Translations under genes and position numbers: made by a program
Notes under the pieces: generated by a model
The model's database searches: none
Told to the model about the DNA's origin: nothing
What the model saw: only the letters and a program-made list of their open reading frames with translations
Assembly (NCBI GenBank): GCA_035632095.1
Contig: DASQHM010000154.1
Location: 1-22,289 of the forward strand
Source: DASQHM01 sp035632095
GTDB taxonomy: Bacteria; Pseudomonadota; Alphaproteobacteria; Ferrovibrionales; Ferrovibrionaceae
Reading direction: 5' to 3'
Length of the DNA stretch: 22,289 nt
In this document: positions 7,708 through 14,737 of the stretch, one piece after another
How the letters are laid out: every line of letters starts with the position of its first letter
Position numbering within the stretch: position 1 is the first letter of the stretch

Positions 7708-9438
7708 CTACGCCACGACCTTTTGCGGTTCGCCGACCGCGTCGACGATTTCGCGAAGCGCCGTGGCGCCCAAGCGGTGGCAGTAGTCGCCAAAGCCTTC
7801 TCCGTGCCGGTGCCCGGCGGCAAAGGCCGCGAACAGCGGTTCCAACGTCGCCGCCACCTCGGGCAGCGGCACGCGCTCGAACACCAGCGTGTTAAGCCGC
7901 GTGCCCTCGAAATCGCCGCCGAGATAGATGGCGAAGTCGTCGGGCGTGCGGCCGACCAAGCCGATGTCGCCCGCGTAGGGACGCGCGCAGCCGTTCGGGC
8001 AACCAGTGATGCGGACGCTAATGCGCTCGTCGCGCAATCCGTGCCGGGCCAGCGCGCGCTCGATCTCGGCCACCATGGGCTCACGGATACGCTCGGCCTC
8101 CGAAAGCGCGAGGCCGCAACTTGGGCGTGCCGGGCACGCGAGAGCCCAACGCGCCACCGGGCTCAAGTCTTCGGCGAAGGCGACGCCGTGATGGCGCAAC
8201 AGCGCTTCAAGCCACGGGCGATCGACATCCGCCACGTCGGCGAGAATGATGTCCTGCGTGGCGGTGAGAATGACTGACGGCTTGAAGCGTTCCACCGCGA
8301 GCCGCAGCGCGGTGCGAAGCTTGACGTTCTCGGTGTCCTTGATGCGTCCGCTCGCCACCGGCAGGCCGAGGTAGAAGCGGCCGTCCTTCTGCGCATGCCA
8401 GCCCAGATGATCGACGATCCGGAAGCGTGGCATTGCACGCGGCTCTTCGAGTTCGCGGCCGAGACGCTTTTCCATCTCCGCCTTGAACCACGCCTGTCCG
8501 TTTTCCTGGATCAGGTACTTGATCCGCGCGTGCTTGCGGTCGGCACGGTCGCCGTGGTCGCGCCAGACTTCGATGACCGCCTTGGTTCCAGCCAGCAGAT
8601 CGTCCGGCCCGACGAAAACCACGGGCGTTGCGAGCCGCGGATAGGTCTTCGGCTTGTTGTGGGTCATGCCGAGGCCGCCGCCGACGGCAAGGTTGTAGCC
8701 GATCAGCGTGTCGCCATCGAACAGCGCGACAATGCCGAGATCGTTGGTCAGCACGTCGATCGAGTTGTCGTCCGGCGTCGCGATGCCGATCTTGAATTTG
8801 CGCGGCAGGTAGACGTCGCGATAGAGCGTATCCTGCGGATCGTCTGCCGGCTCGGCGAGCTTTTCGCCGTCGATCCAGATTTCGTGATAGGCGCGCGTCT
8901 TTGGCAACAGCGCGGCCGTCAGCGTCTCCGCATCCGCCTGCAAGCGCCGGTGGATCGCATCGGCGATCGGCGCCGGCGTCGCGGTGACGTTCCGCACCAC
9001 GTCGCCGCAGGCGGCGAGGGTGGTCAGCAGCGCCTGGTTGATGCCGGCGACCGTCGCTTTCAGGTCGCGCTTGATGATGCCGTGATACTGGATGTCCTGG
9101 CGCGTGGTGATGCGAAGCGTCTTGTTGCCCACTGCTTCGGTCAGGGCGTCGAGGGCGAGATACTGCGCGGCCGTCAGGCGGCCGCCCGGGATCTTCACCC
9201 GAACCATGAAATCGAATTCCTTTTCGAGCCCCTGCTGCTTGCGCGCCGTGGCGGTGTCGCGGTCATAGCCCTGATACATGCCGTGGAACTTGATCAGCTG
9301 GGCGTCGTCATCCGGGAAATGGCTGCTGTCGCTATCGCCAAGGCCCGCAGCGATGCCGCCGCGCAAGTTGCGGCTGGCGCGTTTGATGGCTTCGACCTTC
9401 GACGGCTTTGCTTGAGTGCCCGAGGCTACCGACGGCAT
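7708..9438 (-). CDS. cysI: Sulfite reductase hemoprotein (CysI)
   Basis: The 576-residue siroheme/[4Fe-4S] subunit that performs the six-electron reduction of sulfite to sulfide. It has the internally repeated sulfite/nitrite reductase fold. The cluster-siroheme ligands are Cys435 and Cys441 (CPARPSC) and Cys480 and Cys484 (CPNGC). Substrate-binding basic motifs such as LRITTRQDIQYHG (108-120) and GGGLGMTHNKPKTYPRL (253-269) are present. It is the first gene of the operon, with an AGGTG ribosome-binding site before the ATG and a promoter at 9488-9515. No flavoprotein (cysJ), siroheme synthase (cysG) or DUF934 gene is adjacent, so the electron donor (flavoprotein or ferredoxin) is not settled. 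A dissimilatory enzyme or nitrite reductase is unlikely given the cysH-D-NC context. Confidence 0.94.
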   Translation of the reverse strand: MPSVASGTQAKPSKVEAIKRASRNLRGGIAAGLGDSDSSHFPDDDAQLIKFHGMYQGYDRDTATARKQQGLEKEFDFMVRVKIPGGRLTAAQYLALDALTEAVGNKTLRITTRQDIQYHGIIKRDLKATVAGINQALLTTLAACGDVVRNVTATPAPIADAIHRRLQADAETLTAALLPKTRAYHEIWIDGEKLAEPADDPQDTLYRDVYLPRKFKIGIATPDDNSIDVLTNDLGIVALFDGDTLIGYNLAVGGGLGMTHNKPKTYPRLATPVVFVGPDDLLAGTKAVIEVWRDHGDRADRKHARIKYLIQENGQAWFKAEMEKRLGRELEEPRAMPRFRIVDHLGWHAQKDGRFYLGLPVASGRIKDTENVKLRTALRLAVERFKPSVILTATQDIILADVADVDRPWLEALLRHHGVAFAEDLSPVARWALACPARPSCGLALSEAERIREPMVAEIERALARHGLRDERISVRITGCPNGCARPYAGDIGLVGRTPDDFAIYLGGDFEGTRLNTLVFERVPLPEVAATLEPLFAAFAAGHRHGEGFGDYCHRLGATALREIVDAVGEPQKVVA

Positions 9439-9443
9439 AATTG

Positions 9444-9483
9444 CACCTAAAGACTATGTTATTAGACCCTTTACTACACCTAA
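9444..9483 (-). promoter_or_regulatory. AT-rich dyad and direct repeat in the cysI leader (possible operator)
   Basis: Between the cysI promoter and ATG lie two copies of CACCTAA (9444-9450 and 9477-9483), 33 bp apart, about three helical turns. Between them is an interrupted inverted repeat TAAAG (9448-9452) ... CTTTA (9469-9473), with an inner CTA/TAG pair (9454-9456 and 9463-9465). One repeat copy overlaps the AGGTG ribosome-binding site. The tract is far more AT-rich than its surroundings. It could be the operator of a sulfur-responsive repressor; the regulator is not identified. Confidence 0.4.
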
Positions 9484-9487
9484 GCAG

Positions 9488-9515
9488 ATAATGTCGCGTC
9501 GCTAGCATGAGTCAA
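9488..9515 (-). promoter_or_regulatory. Putative cysI operon promoter
   Basis: Read leftward, TTGACT (9510-9515) and CATTAT (9488-9493) are separated by 16 bases: 5 of 6 and 4 of 6 matches to the sigma-70 consensus. The start point would fall near 9481, giving a leader of about 43 bases that contains the dyad and repeats at 9444-9483. It is placed as expected for the first gene of the cys operon. Confidence 0.5.
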
Positions 9516-9631
9516 TGTGAAAAATTTACCACTACAGTACAAAAGTGTGTTTTTACCTGGAGGAATTGCCTTGGCGCCCCATGTTAAAGTGCTCGCCAAG
9601 CCTCGAACCCACCGAAAGATCGAATTGCCCG

Positions 9632-10498
9632 ATGAAAGCGTCCGGCCTGTTCCAGCATTCGGCGTGGGACGCCGTCCCGGTCTTGGCCGCGATCGGGCAG
9701 GCGGCCTATCTGATCCTTCTGTTCACCGTGTTTCCCTCGGCGCCGTGGTGGGTACTGGTCCCCATGGGCCTGCTCTATGCGGTCAGCATTTCCTGGAACA
9801 TCAACGGCATCTCGCACAACTTCTTGCACAACCCGTACTTCGCGTCGGAAGCGCTGAACCGGCTATTCAGCCTGCTGCTATCGCTGGAGCTCGGCTTTTC
9901 GCAGACGTTTTATGAAGACGTGCACCTGCGCCATCACAGCGGCAATTCCGACCGGAAGGACGCCGCCGGACGCACGGTCGATCCGCTTTCGATCTACCGC
10001 TACAGCCGGACCGACGGACCCGACAACGTCTTGGCGTTCACGTTCCTGGCCTATTTCCGCGACGATGTCGGCGAGACGTTTCGCAGGCTGTATTCCAAGC
10101 GGCGCGCGCGTGCCTATTTCGGCCTATTCGAGATCGCCTGCGTCGTTTGCATTGCAGGCCTGCTGACATGGGCGAATTGGCGGTTCATGGCGTTTTTTCT
10201 GCCGTTCTACTACCTGGGCCACAGCCTTTCGTCCTTGAACGGTTACTACGAACATTTCGGCGCCAATCCAGACGTGCCGATCGCCTGGGGCGTGTCGAGC
10301 TATGGCAAGCTCTACAATTGGATCTGGTTCAACAACGGCTATCACGCCGAACACCACTACCGCCCGAAAGTCCATTGGACGCAAATGAAAGCGCTGCACC
10401 GCCAGATTGCCGTCGAGCAACGCGCCGCCGGCGTCAAAGTCATTCGCCACTCCCATGCGCTCGGGTTCATCGATGCCTGGGCCGCTGTCCGGCAATAG
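9632..10498 (+). CDS. Membrane fatty-acid desaturase family protein
   Basis: A di-iron integral membrane desaturase/hydroxylase (PF00487 type), 288 residues from the ATG at 9632. Three histidine boxes bind the iron pair: H62-x3-H66 (SHNFLHN), H98-x2-HH (HLRHHSGN) and H238-x2-HH (NNGYHAEHHYRP). Hydrophobic helices lie at about 14-55, 75-92 and 165-200. The acyl or other substrate cannot be named. The start is uncertain. The frame is open from 9545, with an ATG at 9581. The only good ribosome-binding site, GGAGG at 9559-9563, is correctly spaced from a TTG at 9571 that lies in a different frame. The true N-terminus may therefore be frameshifted. The gene is divergent from the cys operon and followed by a small lipoprotein gene on the same strand. 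Confidence 0.85.
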   Translation: MKASGLFQHSAWDAVPVLAAIGQAAYLILLFTVFPSAPWWVLVPMGLLYAVSISWNINGISHNFLHNPYFASEALNRLFSLLLSLELGFSQTFYEDVHLRHHSGNSDRKDAAGRTVDPLSIYRYSRTDGPDNVLAFTFLAYFRDDVGETFRRLYSKRRARAYFGLFEIACVVCIAGLLTWANWRFMAFFLPFYYLGHSLSSLNGYYEHFGANPDVPIAWGVSSYGKLYNWIWFNNGYHAEHHYRPKVHWTQMKALHRQIAVEQRAAGVKVIRHSHALGFIDAWAAVRQ

Positions 10499-10608
10499 TT
10501 TGCCGCCCCAATCATCCGCTCGCGCCGCGCCAACACTCTATTAAGTGTCGCGTACTAATATTTTCGCGTCACTTGCATTTCGGGACTGGGCAGACCAGAT
10601 TGTGTTAT

Positions 10609-10836
10609 ATGCGAATCGTTGCATCGATTCTCCTTTTGGCGGCGCTTGGCGCATGTTCCGGCGGCCCGATTTGGCAGGACACCAACGAGCGGCTGCAGGC
10701 CTATCATGAGACGAGTTGCGCGTCCGGCGCAGATTCCGACTTCCGCCGCGCCAGCGCCGGAACGTCGTTCAACTGCGGCGGCTATGCGGCCGGTCAGCGC
10801 GATCTCTATATCGATTCCGCGCGCAGCATGCGCTGA
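10609..10836 (+). CDS. Small putative lipoprotein, function unknown
   Basis: A 75-residue protein with a short hydrophobic signal and lipobox LGAC, so Cys16 would be lipidated after signal peptidase II cleavage, leaving a mature protein of about 60 residues. The mature part is polar, starts SGGPIWQDTNERLQAY and has two further cysteines (37 and 56) that could form a disulfide in the periplasm. No known domain is recognised. No strong ribosome-binding site is seen before the ATG. The same frame is open far upstream through the desaturase, but those residues are out of frame with that gene and not protein-like. It converges with plsY, with 18 bases between the stops. Confidence 0.65.
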   Translation: MRIVASILLLAALGACSGGPIWQDTNERLQAYHETSCASGADSDFRRASAGTSFNCGGYAAGQRDLYIDSARSMR

Positions 10837-10854
10837 GACTACGCGCCGGCGGAC

Positions 10855-11508
10855 CTAAGCCGCCGAGGCTTTCTTCTTCGCTCCAATCCGCGGCTCCTGC
10901 CCGGTCACGAGCCGGCGGATGTTCTCGTGGTGGCGGATAAACACCAACGCCGCAAGGATGGCCGTGAGTTCGGCCAGAGGCGTGCTGCCACCGGACCAGA
11001 TCTGTCCCGATAGCGCCCACATATAAACGGGCGTCAGCGCCGCCGCGGCGAGAGCCGCGAGCGAGGAAAAGCGGAACAGTGCCGCGACCGCCAGCCAGGT
11101 CGCGCACGCCATCAACCCGATGGGAAACGCAAGCGCGAGAACGATGCCGAGAAACGTCGCGACGCCCTTGCCGCCTTTGAATCGCAGCCAAACAGGGAAT
11201 AGGTGCCCAAGGAACGCGCCGACGGCGGCGATCAGTGCCAAATCCGGACCGAACCACCTTTGCGCAATCAGCACGGCGGCGGCGCCCTTCGCGCCGTCGA
11301 GCAGCAGCGTCGCGGCGGCGAGGTCCTTCCGGCCGGTGCGCAGCACGTTCGTCGCGCCGATGTTGCCCGAGCCGAAGCGGCGGATGTCGCCGAGACCTGC
11401 GAGTTTCGTCAGCAGCAAGCCGAAGGGTATGGAGCCGAGCAGATAACCGCCGAGCAAGGCGGCGAGATAATAGGGCGCGGCCAGGGACCAGTTGATCGGA
11501 CGCAGCAT
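10855..11508 (-). CDS. plsY: Acyl-phosphate:glycerol-3-phosphate acyltransferase PlsY
   Basis: A 217-residue polytopic inner-membrane enzyme that transfers the acyl group from acyl-phosphate to glycerol-3-phosphate, the first committed step of phospholipid synthesis. All three conserved cytoplasmic motifs are present: GSIPFG with GSGNIGATN (25-30 and 46-54), GHLFPVWLRFKGGKGVAT (101-118) and the C-terminal FIRHHENIRRL. The ATG at 11508 is two bases after the pyrC stop, so translation is probably coupled. The frame is open further upstream, but that extension lies inside pyrC. The tail ends in lysine-rich IGAKKKASAA. In related genomes dprA follows directly; here the next gene converges. Confidence 0.95.
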   Translation of the reverse strand: MLRPINWSLAAPYYLAALLGGYLLGSIPFGLLLTKLAGLGDIRRFGSGNIGATNVLRTGRKDLAAATLLLDGAKGAAAVLIAQRWFGPDLALIAAVGAFLGHLFPVWLRFKGGKGVATFLGIVLALAFPIGLMACATWLAVAALFRFSSLAALAAAALTPVYMWALSGQIWSGGSTPLAELTAILAALVFIRHHENIRRLVTGQEPRIGAKKKASAA

Positions 11509-11510
11509 GA

Positions 11511-12809
11511 TCAACCCTCCCGCGCCCGATCGAAGACCGTGGCGCCGCCGACCACCGTGCGTTCGACGCGGCCTTGCACCGGGCGGCCGTCGAAAGGCGA
11601 GTTCTTCGACTTGGAGCGGAATTTCCGCTCGTCGATCCGCCAAGGCGCCTCGAGATCAAGCAGAACCAGGTCCGCCGGCGCGCCTGCCGCCAATCGTCCC
11701 TGCGCCAGTCCGAGGATCGCGGCCGGCTTTGCCGTCATGGCGCCAAGCACGTTGAGCAATGGAAGATGTTTGTTGTGGGCCAGCTCGAGCGCGAGCGGCA
11801 ACATGGTTTCCAGGCCGATCACGCCGAACGCCGCCTGCGAAAACGGCAGCCGCTTGCTCTCCTGATCCTGCGGACAGTGGCTCGAGGAAATGACGTCGAT
11901 GGTGCCGTCGGCCAGCCCCGCCACGACGGCCTTGCGGTCCTCTTCGCGGCGGAGCGGCGGCGATACCTTGGCGAAGGTCCGGTACTCTCCGACGGCGGTC
12001 TCGTTGAGAGCGAAGTTGGCCGGCGCCGCGCCACAGGTGATGCGAAGTCCCTTTGCCTTGGCGCGTCGCACGGCATCGATGGCATCGGCGCAAGACAAAT
12101 GTGCGCCGTGCCAGCGTCCGCCGGTCAGCTCCACCAGGCGGATATCGCGCTCGACCAGGATGGTCTCGGCGGCGTTGGGAATGCCCGTGAGGCCGAGGCG
12201 CATGGCGACCTCGCCCTCGTTCATGACGCCGTCGCGCGCGAGCTCGGCGTCCTCGCAATGCTGGACGATCAGCGCGCCGAAAGCGCGGGCATAGGACAAC
12301 GCGCGCCGCATGACGGTGGCATCGCGAACAGCCCGGTCGCCGTCGGTCAGTGCGACGGCGCCGCCTTCCTTGAGCAGACCGAACTCGGTCATCTCCTTGC
12401 CGGCGAGGCCGCGGGTAATCGCCGCCATGGGCAGAATGCGCACGCTGGCGGACTCGCGCGCGCGGCGGGCGATGAATTCCACCAATGCCACTTCGTCGAT
12501 GACCGGCCTGGTATTCGGCGTGCAGATGACCGTGGTCACGCCGCCGGCGGCGGCGGCACGGGCCGCGGTCGCCAGTGTTTCCTGGTGCTCGGCCCCGGGC
12601 TCGCGCAAATGCGCGTGCATGTCGATCAGGCCGGGTGCAAGTGCCAATCCCTTGCAATCGACGATTTCTACATCGCGGCCGGCAAACGTCTTTGCCGGTC
12701 CGAAATCGGTGATGCGATCGCCCTCGGTCAGCAGCGATCCGATCTTGTCGAGCCCGCTCGCCGGATCGAGCAGCCGCGCGCCGACATAAGCGACTTTTCC
12801 GCCCGTCAT
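11511..12809 (-). CDS. pyrC: Dihydroorotase-like amidohydrolase with degenerate active site (PyrC homologue)
   Basis: A 432-residue amidohydrolase-fold protein of the type I dihydroorotase family, which closes N-carbamoyl-aspartate to dihydroorotate. The first metal motif is intact (H65-x-H67-L-R69 in DMHAHLREPG), as are His184 (QHCED) and His237 (AHLS). The catalytic box usually read as TDHAPH here reads SSSHCPQ (308-314), so the catalytic Asp is Ser310 and the later His is Gln314. The usual TPHHL box reads APANF (262-266). It may be inactive or altered, like the PyrX proteins that support aspartate transcarbamoylase in other bacteria. The ATG overlaps the pyrB stop as ATGA. The gene symbol follows position and family, not proven activity. 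Confidence 0.88.
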   Translation of the reverse strand: MTGGKVAYVGARLLDPASGLDKIGSLLTEGDRITDFGPAKTFAGRDVEIVDCKGLALAPGLIDMHAHLREPGAEHQETLATAARAAAAGGVTTVICTPNTRPVIDEVALVEFIARRARESASVRILPMAAITRGLAGKEMTEFGLLKEGGAVALTDGDRAVRDATVMRRALSYARAFGALIVQHCEDAELARDGVMNEGEVAMRLGLTGIPNAAETILVERDIRLVELTGGRWHGAHLSCADAIDAVRRAKAKGLRITCGAAPANFALNETAVGEYRTFAKVSPPLRREEDRKAVVAGLADGTIDVISSSHCPQDQESKRLPFSQAAFGVIGLETMLPLALELAHNKHLPLLNVLGAMTAKPAAILGLAQGRLAAGAPADLVLLDLEAPWRIDERKFRSKSKNSPFDGRPVQGRVERTVVGGATVFDRAREG

Positions 12810-13768
12810 GTGCGTCCGCCGTCGTTTCGCAAGCGACCCGTCAGAACTTCCAGGCAGGCCATGCGCACGGCCACGCCCATTTCGACCTGCTCGCGTATGG
12901 CGCTGCGATCGATGTCGTCGGCCACTTCGGAGTCGATTTCGACGCCCCGGTTCATCGGCCCCGGATGCATGATGAGCGCGTCCGGTTTGGCGGCGCCGAG
13001 TTTGTCGTAGTCCAGGCCCCAGAAATGGAAGTATTCGCGGGTCGAAGGTACGAACGCGCCTTGCATGCGCTCGAGCTGCAGCCGCAGCATCATCACGATG
13101 TCGCAATCCTTCAGACCCCGGCGCATGTCGTAGTGCACTTCAACGCCGAGCCGGTCGACTTCCATCGGCAGCAGCGTCGGCGGCGCGATCAATCGCACGC
13201 GGGCGCCCATGGCATTCAAGAGACGAATATTCGATCGCGCGACCCGCGAATGCAGGATGTCGCCGCAGATCGCGACGATCAATCCGCTCAGCCGGCCCTT
13301 GCGGCGGCGGATCGTCAGCGCGTCAAGCAGCGCCTGCGTCGGATGCTCGTGGCTTCCGTCGCCCGCGTTGATCACCGAGCAGGTGACTTTTTGGGAGAGC
13401 AGTTCCACCGCCCCGGAATTCGGATGGCGCACCACGAGCACGTCCGGATGCATGGCGTTGAGCGTCATGGCCGTATCGATGAGCGTCTCGCCTTTTTTTA
13501 TGGACGACGTGCTCACGGACATGTTGATGACGTCGGCGCCGAGCCTCTTGCCGGCCAGCTCGAAGGACGTGCGGGTGCGGGTGGAATCCTCGAAAAAAAG
13601 ATTTATCTGCGTCAGGCCGCGCAAGTTGGATTGCTTCTTGTCGACGCGGCGGTTCTGCTCGACGCAGGCCTCCGACAGGTCGAGAAGGTGGGTAATCTCG
13701 GATGGAGACAGACCCTCGATACCGAGCAGGTGGCGATGGGGAAAGGCGGAGTGGGGGGCGGTAGCCAT
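12806..13768 (-). CDS. pyrB: Aspartate carbamoyltransferase catalytic subunit (PyrB)
   Basis: A 320-residue transcarbamoylase that condenses carbamoyl phosphate with aspartate in pyrimidine synthesis. Carbamoyl-phosphate binding STRTRTS (62-68) is followed by SSIKKGE (88-94), HPNSGA (115-120), DGSHEHPTQALLDA (137-150), LRLQLERM and HPGPMNRGVEID, all diagnostic. The ATG at 13768 was chosen because the family-like sequence begins soon after it; an extension to a TTG at 13807 adds 13 residues without support. No Shine-Dalgarno sequence precedes the ATG, and the putative -10 box is very close. The transcript may therefore be nearly leaderless. It is the first gene of pyrB-pyrC-plsY. No pyrI regulatory-subunit gene is adjacent. 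Confidence 0.95.
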   Translation of the reverse strand: MATAPHSAFPHRHLLGIEGLSPSEITHLLDLSEACVEQNRRVDKKQSNLRGLTQINLFFEDSTRTRTSFELAGKRLGADVINMSVSTSSIKKGETLIDTAMTLNAMHPDVLVVRHPNSGAVELLSQKVTCSVINAGDGSHEHPTQALLDALTIRRRKGRLSGLIVAICGDILHSRVARSNIRLLNAMGARVRLIAPPTLLPMEVDRLGVEVHYDMRRGLKDCDIVMMLRLQLERMQGAFVPSTREYFHFWGLDYDKLGAAKPDALIMHPGPMNRGVEIDSEVADDIDRSAIREQVEMGVAVRMACLEVLTGRLRNDGGRT

Positions 13769-13777
13769 TAAAGCCGC

Positions 13778-13807
13778 ACTATAGAGGCGTGGCGTGGCCC
13801 GGAGCAA
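13778..13807 (-). promoter_or_regulatory. Putative pyrB promoter
   Basis: TATAGT (13778-13783, read leftward) is a 5 of 6 match to the -10 consensus. TTGCTC (13802-13807) lies 18 bases upstream as a weak -35. Transcription would begin near 13771, only about three bases ahead of the pyrB ATG at 13768. This would account for the missing ribosome-binding site. Confidence 0.4.
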
Positions 13808-13866
13808 GATCGGCGCCAGCGAACCGCGGCAGCGCCTTTTCGGCCGATGTCAGATTCCCGCCGGCG

Positions 13867-14622
13867 TCAGAAATGCATCAAAGCGCCGAACTTGAAGATG
13901 TGGATCCGGGTGTGGTCCGAGCCGTTGCTGGCGTCGTCGACCCAGAGGAAGCGATAGGCCGGGGTCACCCAGATCGAGTCGGTGATCCGCATGGCCAAGC
14001 CGGCTTCGCCCTGCAGACCGAGCTTGTTCTCGGTGCCCGTCGTTGCGCTGACTTTGGTGCCGTTGATCGTCGCTGTGACGGTGTTGTTGTTGAAGTGCAC
14101 CACGCCGACCCCGCCGCCCGCATAAGGCGTGAAGAGTGAACCGGTTTCCAGATCGTAGTAGCCGTTGACGAACGCGCCGTAGCCGGAGCGCACGCCGCTT
14201 AGTTCTGCGTTGCCGAACGTGGTCGATAACTTATCCAACGGCGCCCGCAAATAGCCGACCTCGCCTTCGGCGCGGAAGCCGTTGCCGAACGCGTAGCCGC
14301 CGGCAAAGGCGCCGGCAAATCCGAGGCTGAACGAAACCTTGGCGGTGGCGCCGGATGACGCACCGCTGATGTCGGCGGCTTGCGTGCCGCCCGCCCAAAC
14401 GGTGCCATACCAGCCTTTCGGGATATCGTAGAACGAGGGCGGTGCGAGCGGCGGTTTCGTTGCTTGCGCCGCTTGCATCTGCGCCTGGTCCTCATCGGCA
14501 TAGACCTGGGCGAAATCGTAGAGCCCGCTGGCGCGCGGCCATGCCGGGCCGGGAACCGAGAGCACAGCAATCCCCACCAACAACCCCCAACGCCAATCCC
14601 GGGACCGAACGTCCGGTGCCAT
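13867..14622 (-). CDS. Outer-membrane beta-barrel protein
   Basis: A 251-residue secreted protein. The N-terminus MAPDVRSRDWRWGLLVGI followed by AVLSVPGPAWPRA is a signal peptide. After a polar linker (about residues 35-70) come alternating amphipathic stretches with aromatic girdles, for example WYGTVWAGG, GYAFGNGFRAEGEVGYL, GYGAFVNGYYDL, FTPYAGGGVGVVHF and WVTPAYRFLWVDD. It ends IFKFGALMHF with a terminal Phe, the usual assembly signal of outer-membrane barrels. The length suggests an 8-stranded Omp25/Omp31-like porin or surface protein; no specific role can be given. The ATG at 14622 has an AGGGAGA ribosome-binding site. It stands alone, downstream of the AEC transporter on the same strand. 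Confidence 0.82.
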   Translation of the reverse strand: MAPDVRSRDWRWGLLVGIAVLSVPGPAWPRASGLYDFAQVYADEDQAQMQAAQATKPPLAPPSFYDIPKGWYGTVWAGGTQAADISGASSGATAKVSFSLGFAGAFAGGYAFGNGFRAEGEVGYLRAPLDKLSTTFGNAELSGVRSGYGAFVNGYYDLETGSLFTPYAGGGVGVVHFNNNTVTATINGTKVSATTGTENKLGLQGEAGLAMRITDSIWVTPAYRFLWVDDASNGSDHTRIHIFKFGALMHF

Positions 14623-14661
14623 AGCCGGCTCTCCCTGTTCACTGCCGGCTCGATGGCCGGC
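14623..14661 (-). promoter_or_regulatory. GCCGGC repeats around the ribosome-binding site of the barrel-protein gene
   Basis: Three GCCGGC-containing units (14623-14630, 14644-14650 and 14655-14661) occur in the 39 bases before the ATG. AGCCGGC (14644-14650) can pair with GCCGGCT (14623-14629), placing the AGGGAGA ribosome-binding site in the loop. This could tune translation. It is a prediction from base pairing only. Confidence 0.3.
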
Positions 14662-14677
14662 ATTTTTGTTGGCGGCA

Positions 14678-14706
14678 AGTCTAGGGAGACGTACCTGCGT
14701 GTGCAA
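14678..14706 (-). promoter_or_regulatory. Possible promoter for the outer-membrane protein gene
   Basis: TTGCAC (14701-14706, read leftward), a 17-base spacer and TAGACT (14678-14683) resemble a sigma-70 promoter (4 of 6 for each box). It would give a leader of about 50 bases that includes the GCCGGC repeats. It is supported only by consensus and spacing. Confidence 0.35.
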
Positions 14707-14737
14707 CTTGCGATGGCCGTTCAGCCATTGCGGGATT

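Noticed and set aside
8395..9450. A 351-codon plus-strand frame antisense to cysI
   Set aside because: It has no domain and overlaps the intact siroheme-protein gene completely.
11574..13010. A 478-codon plus-strand frame antisense to pyrC and pyrB
   Set aside because: Its composition is that of a shadow frame, and the opposite strand carries clear PyrC and PyrB motifs throughout.
13494..13598. Two runs of seven identical A/T bases inside pyrB as possible frameshift sites
   Set aside because: Both encode ordinary conserved residues (Ile-Lys-Lys-Gly and Leu-Phe-Phe-Glu) and the reading frame is intact across them, so no programmed shift is needed.
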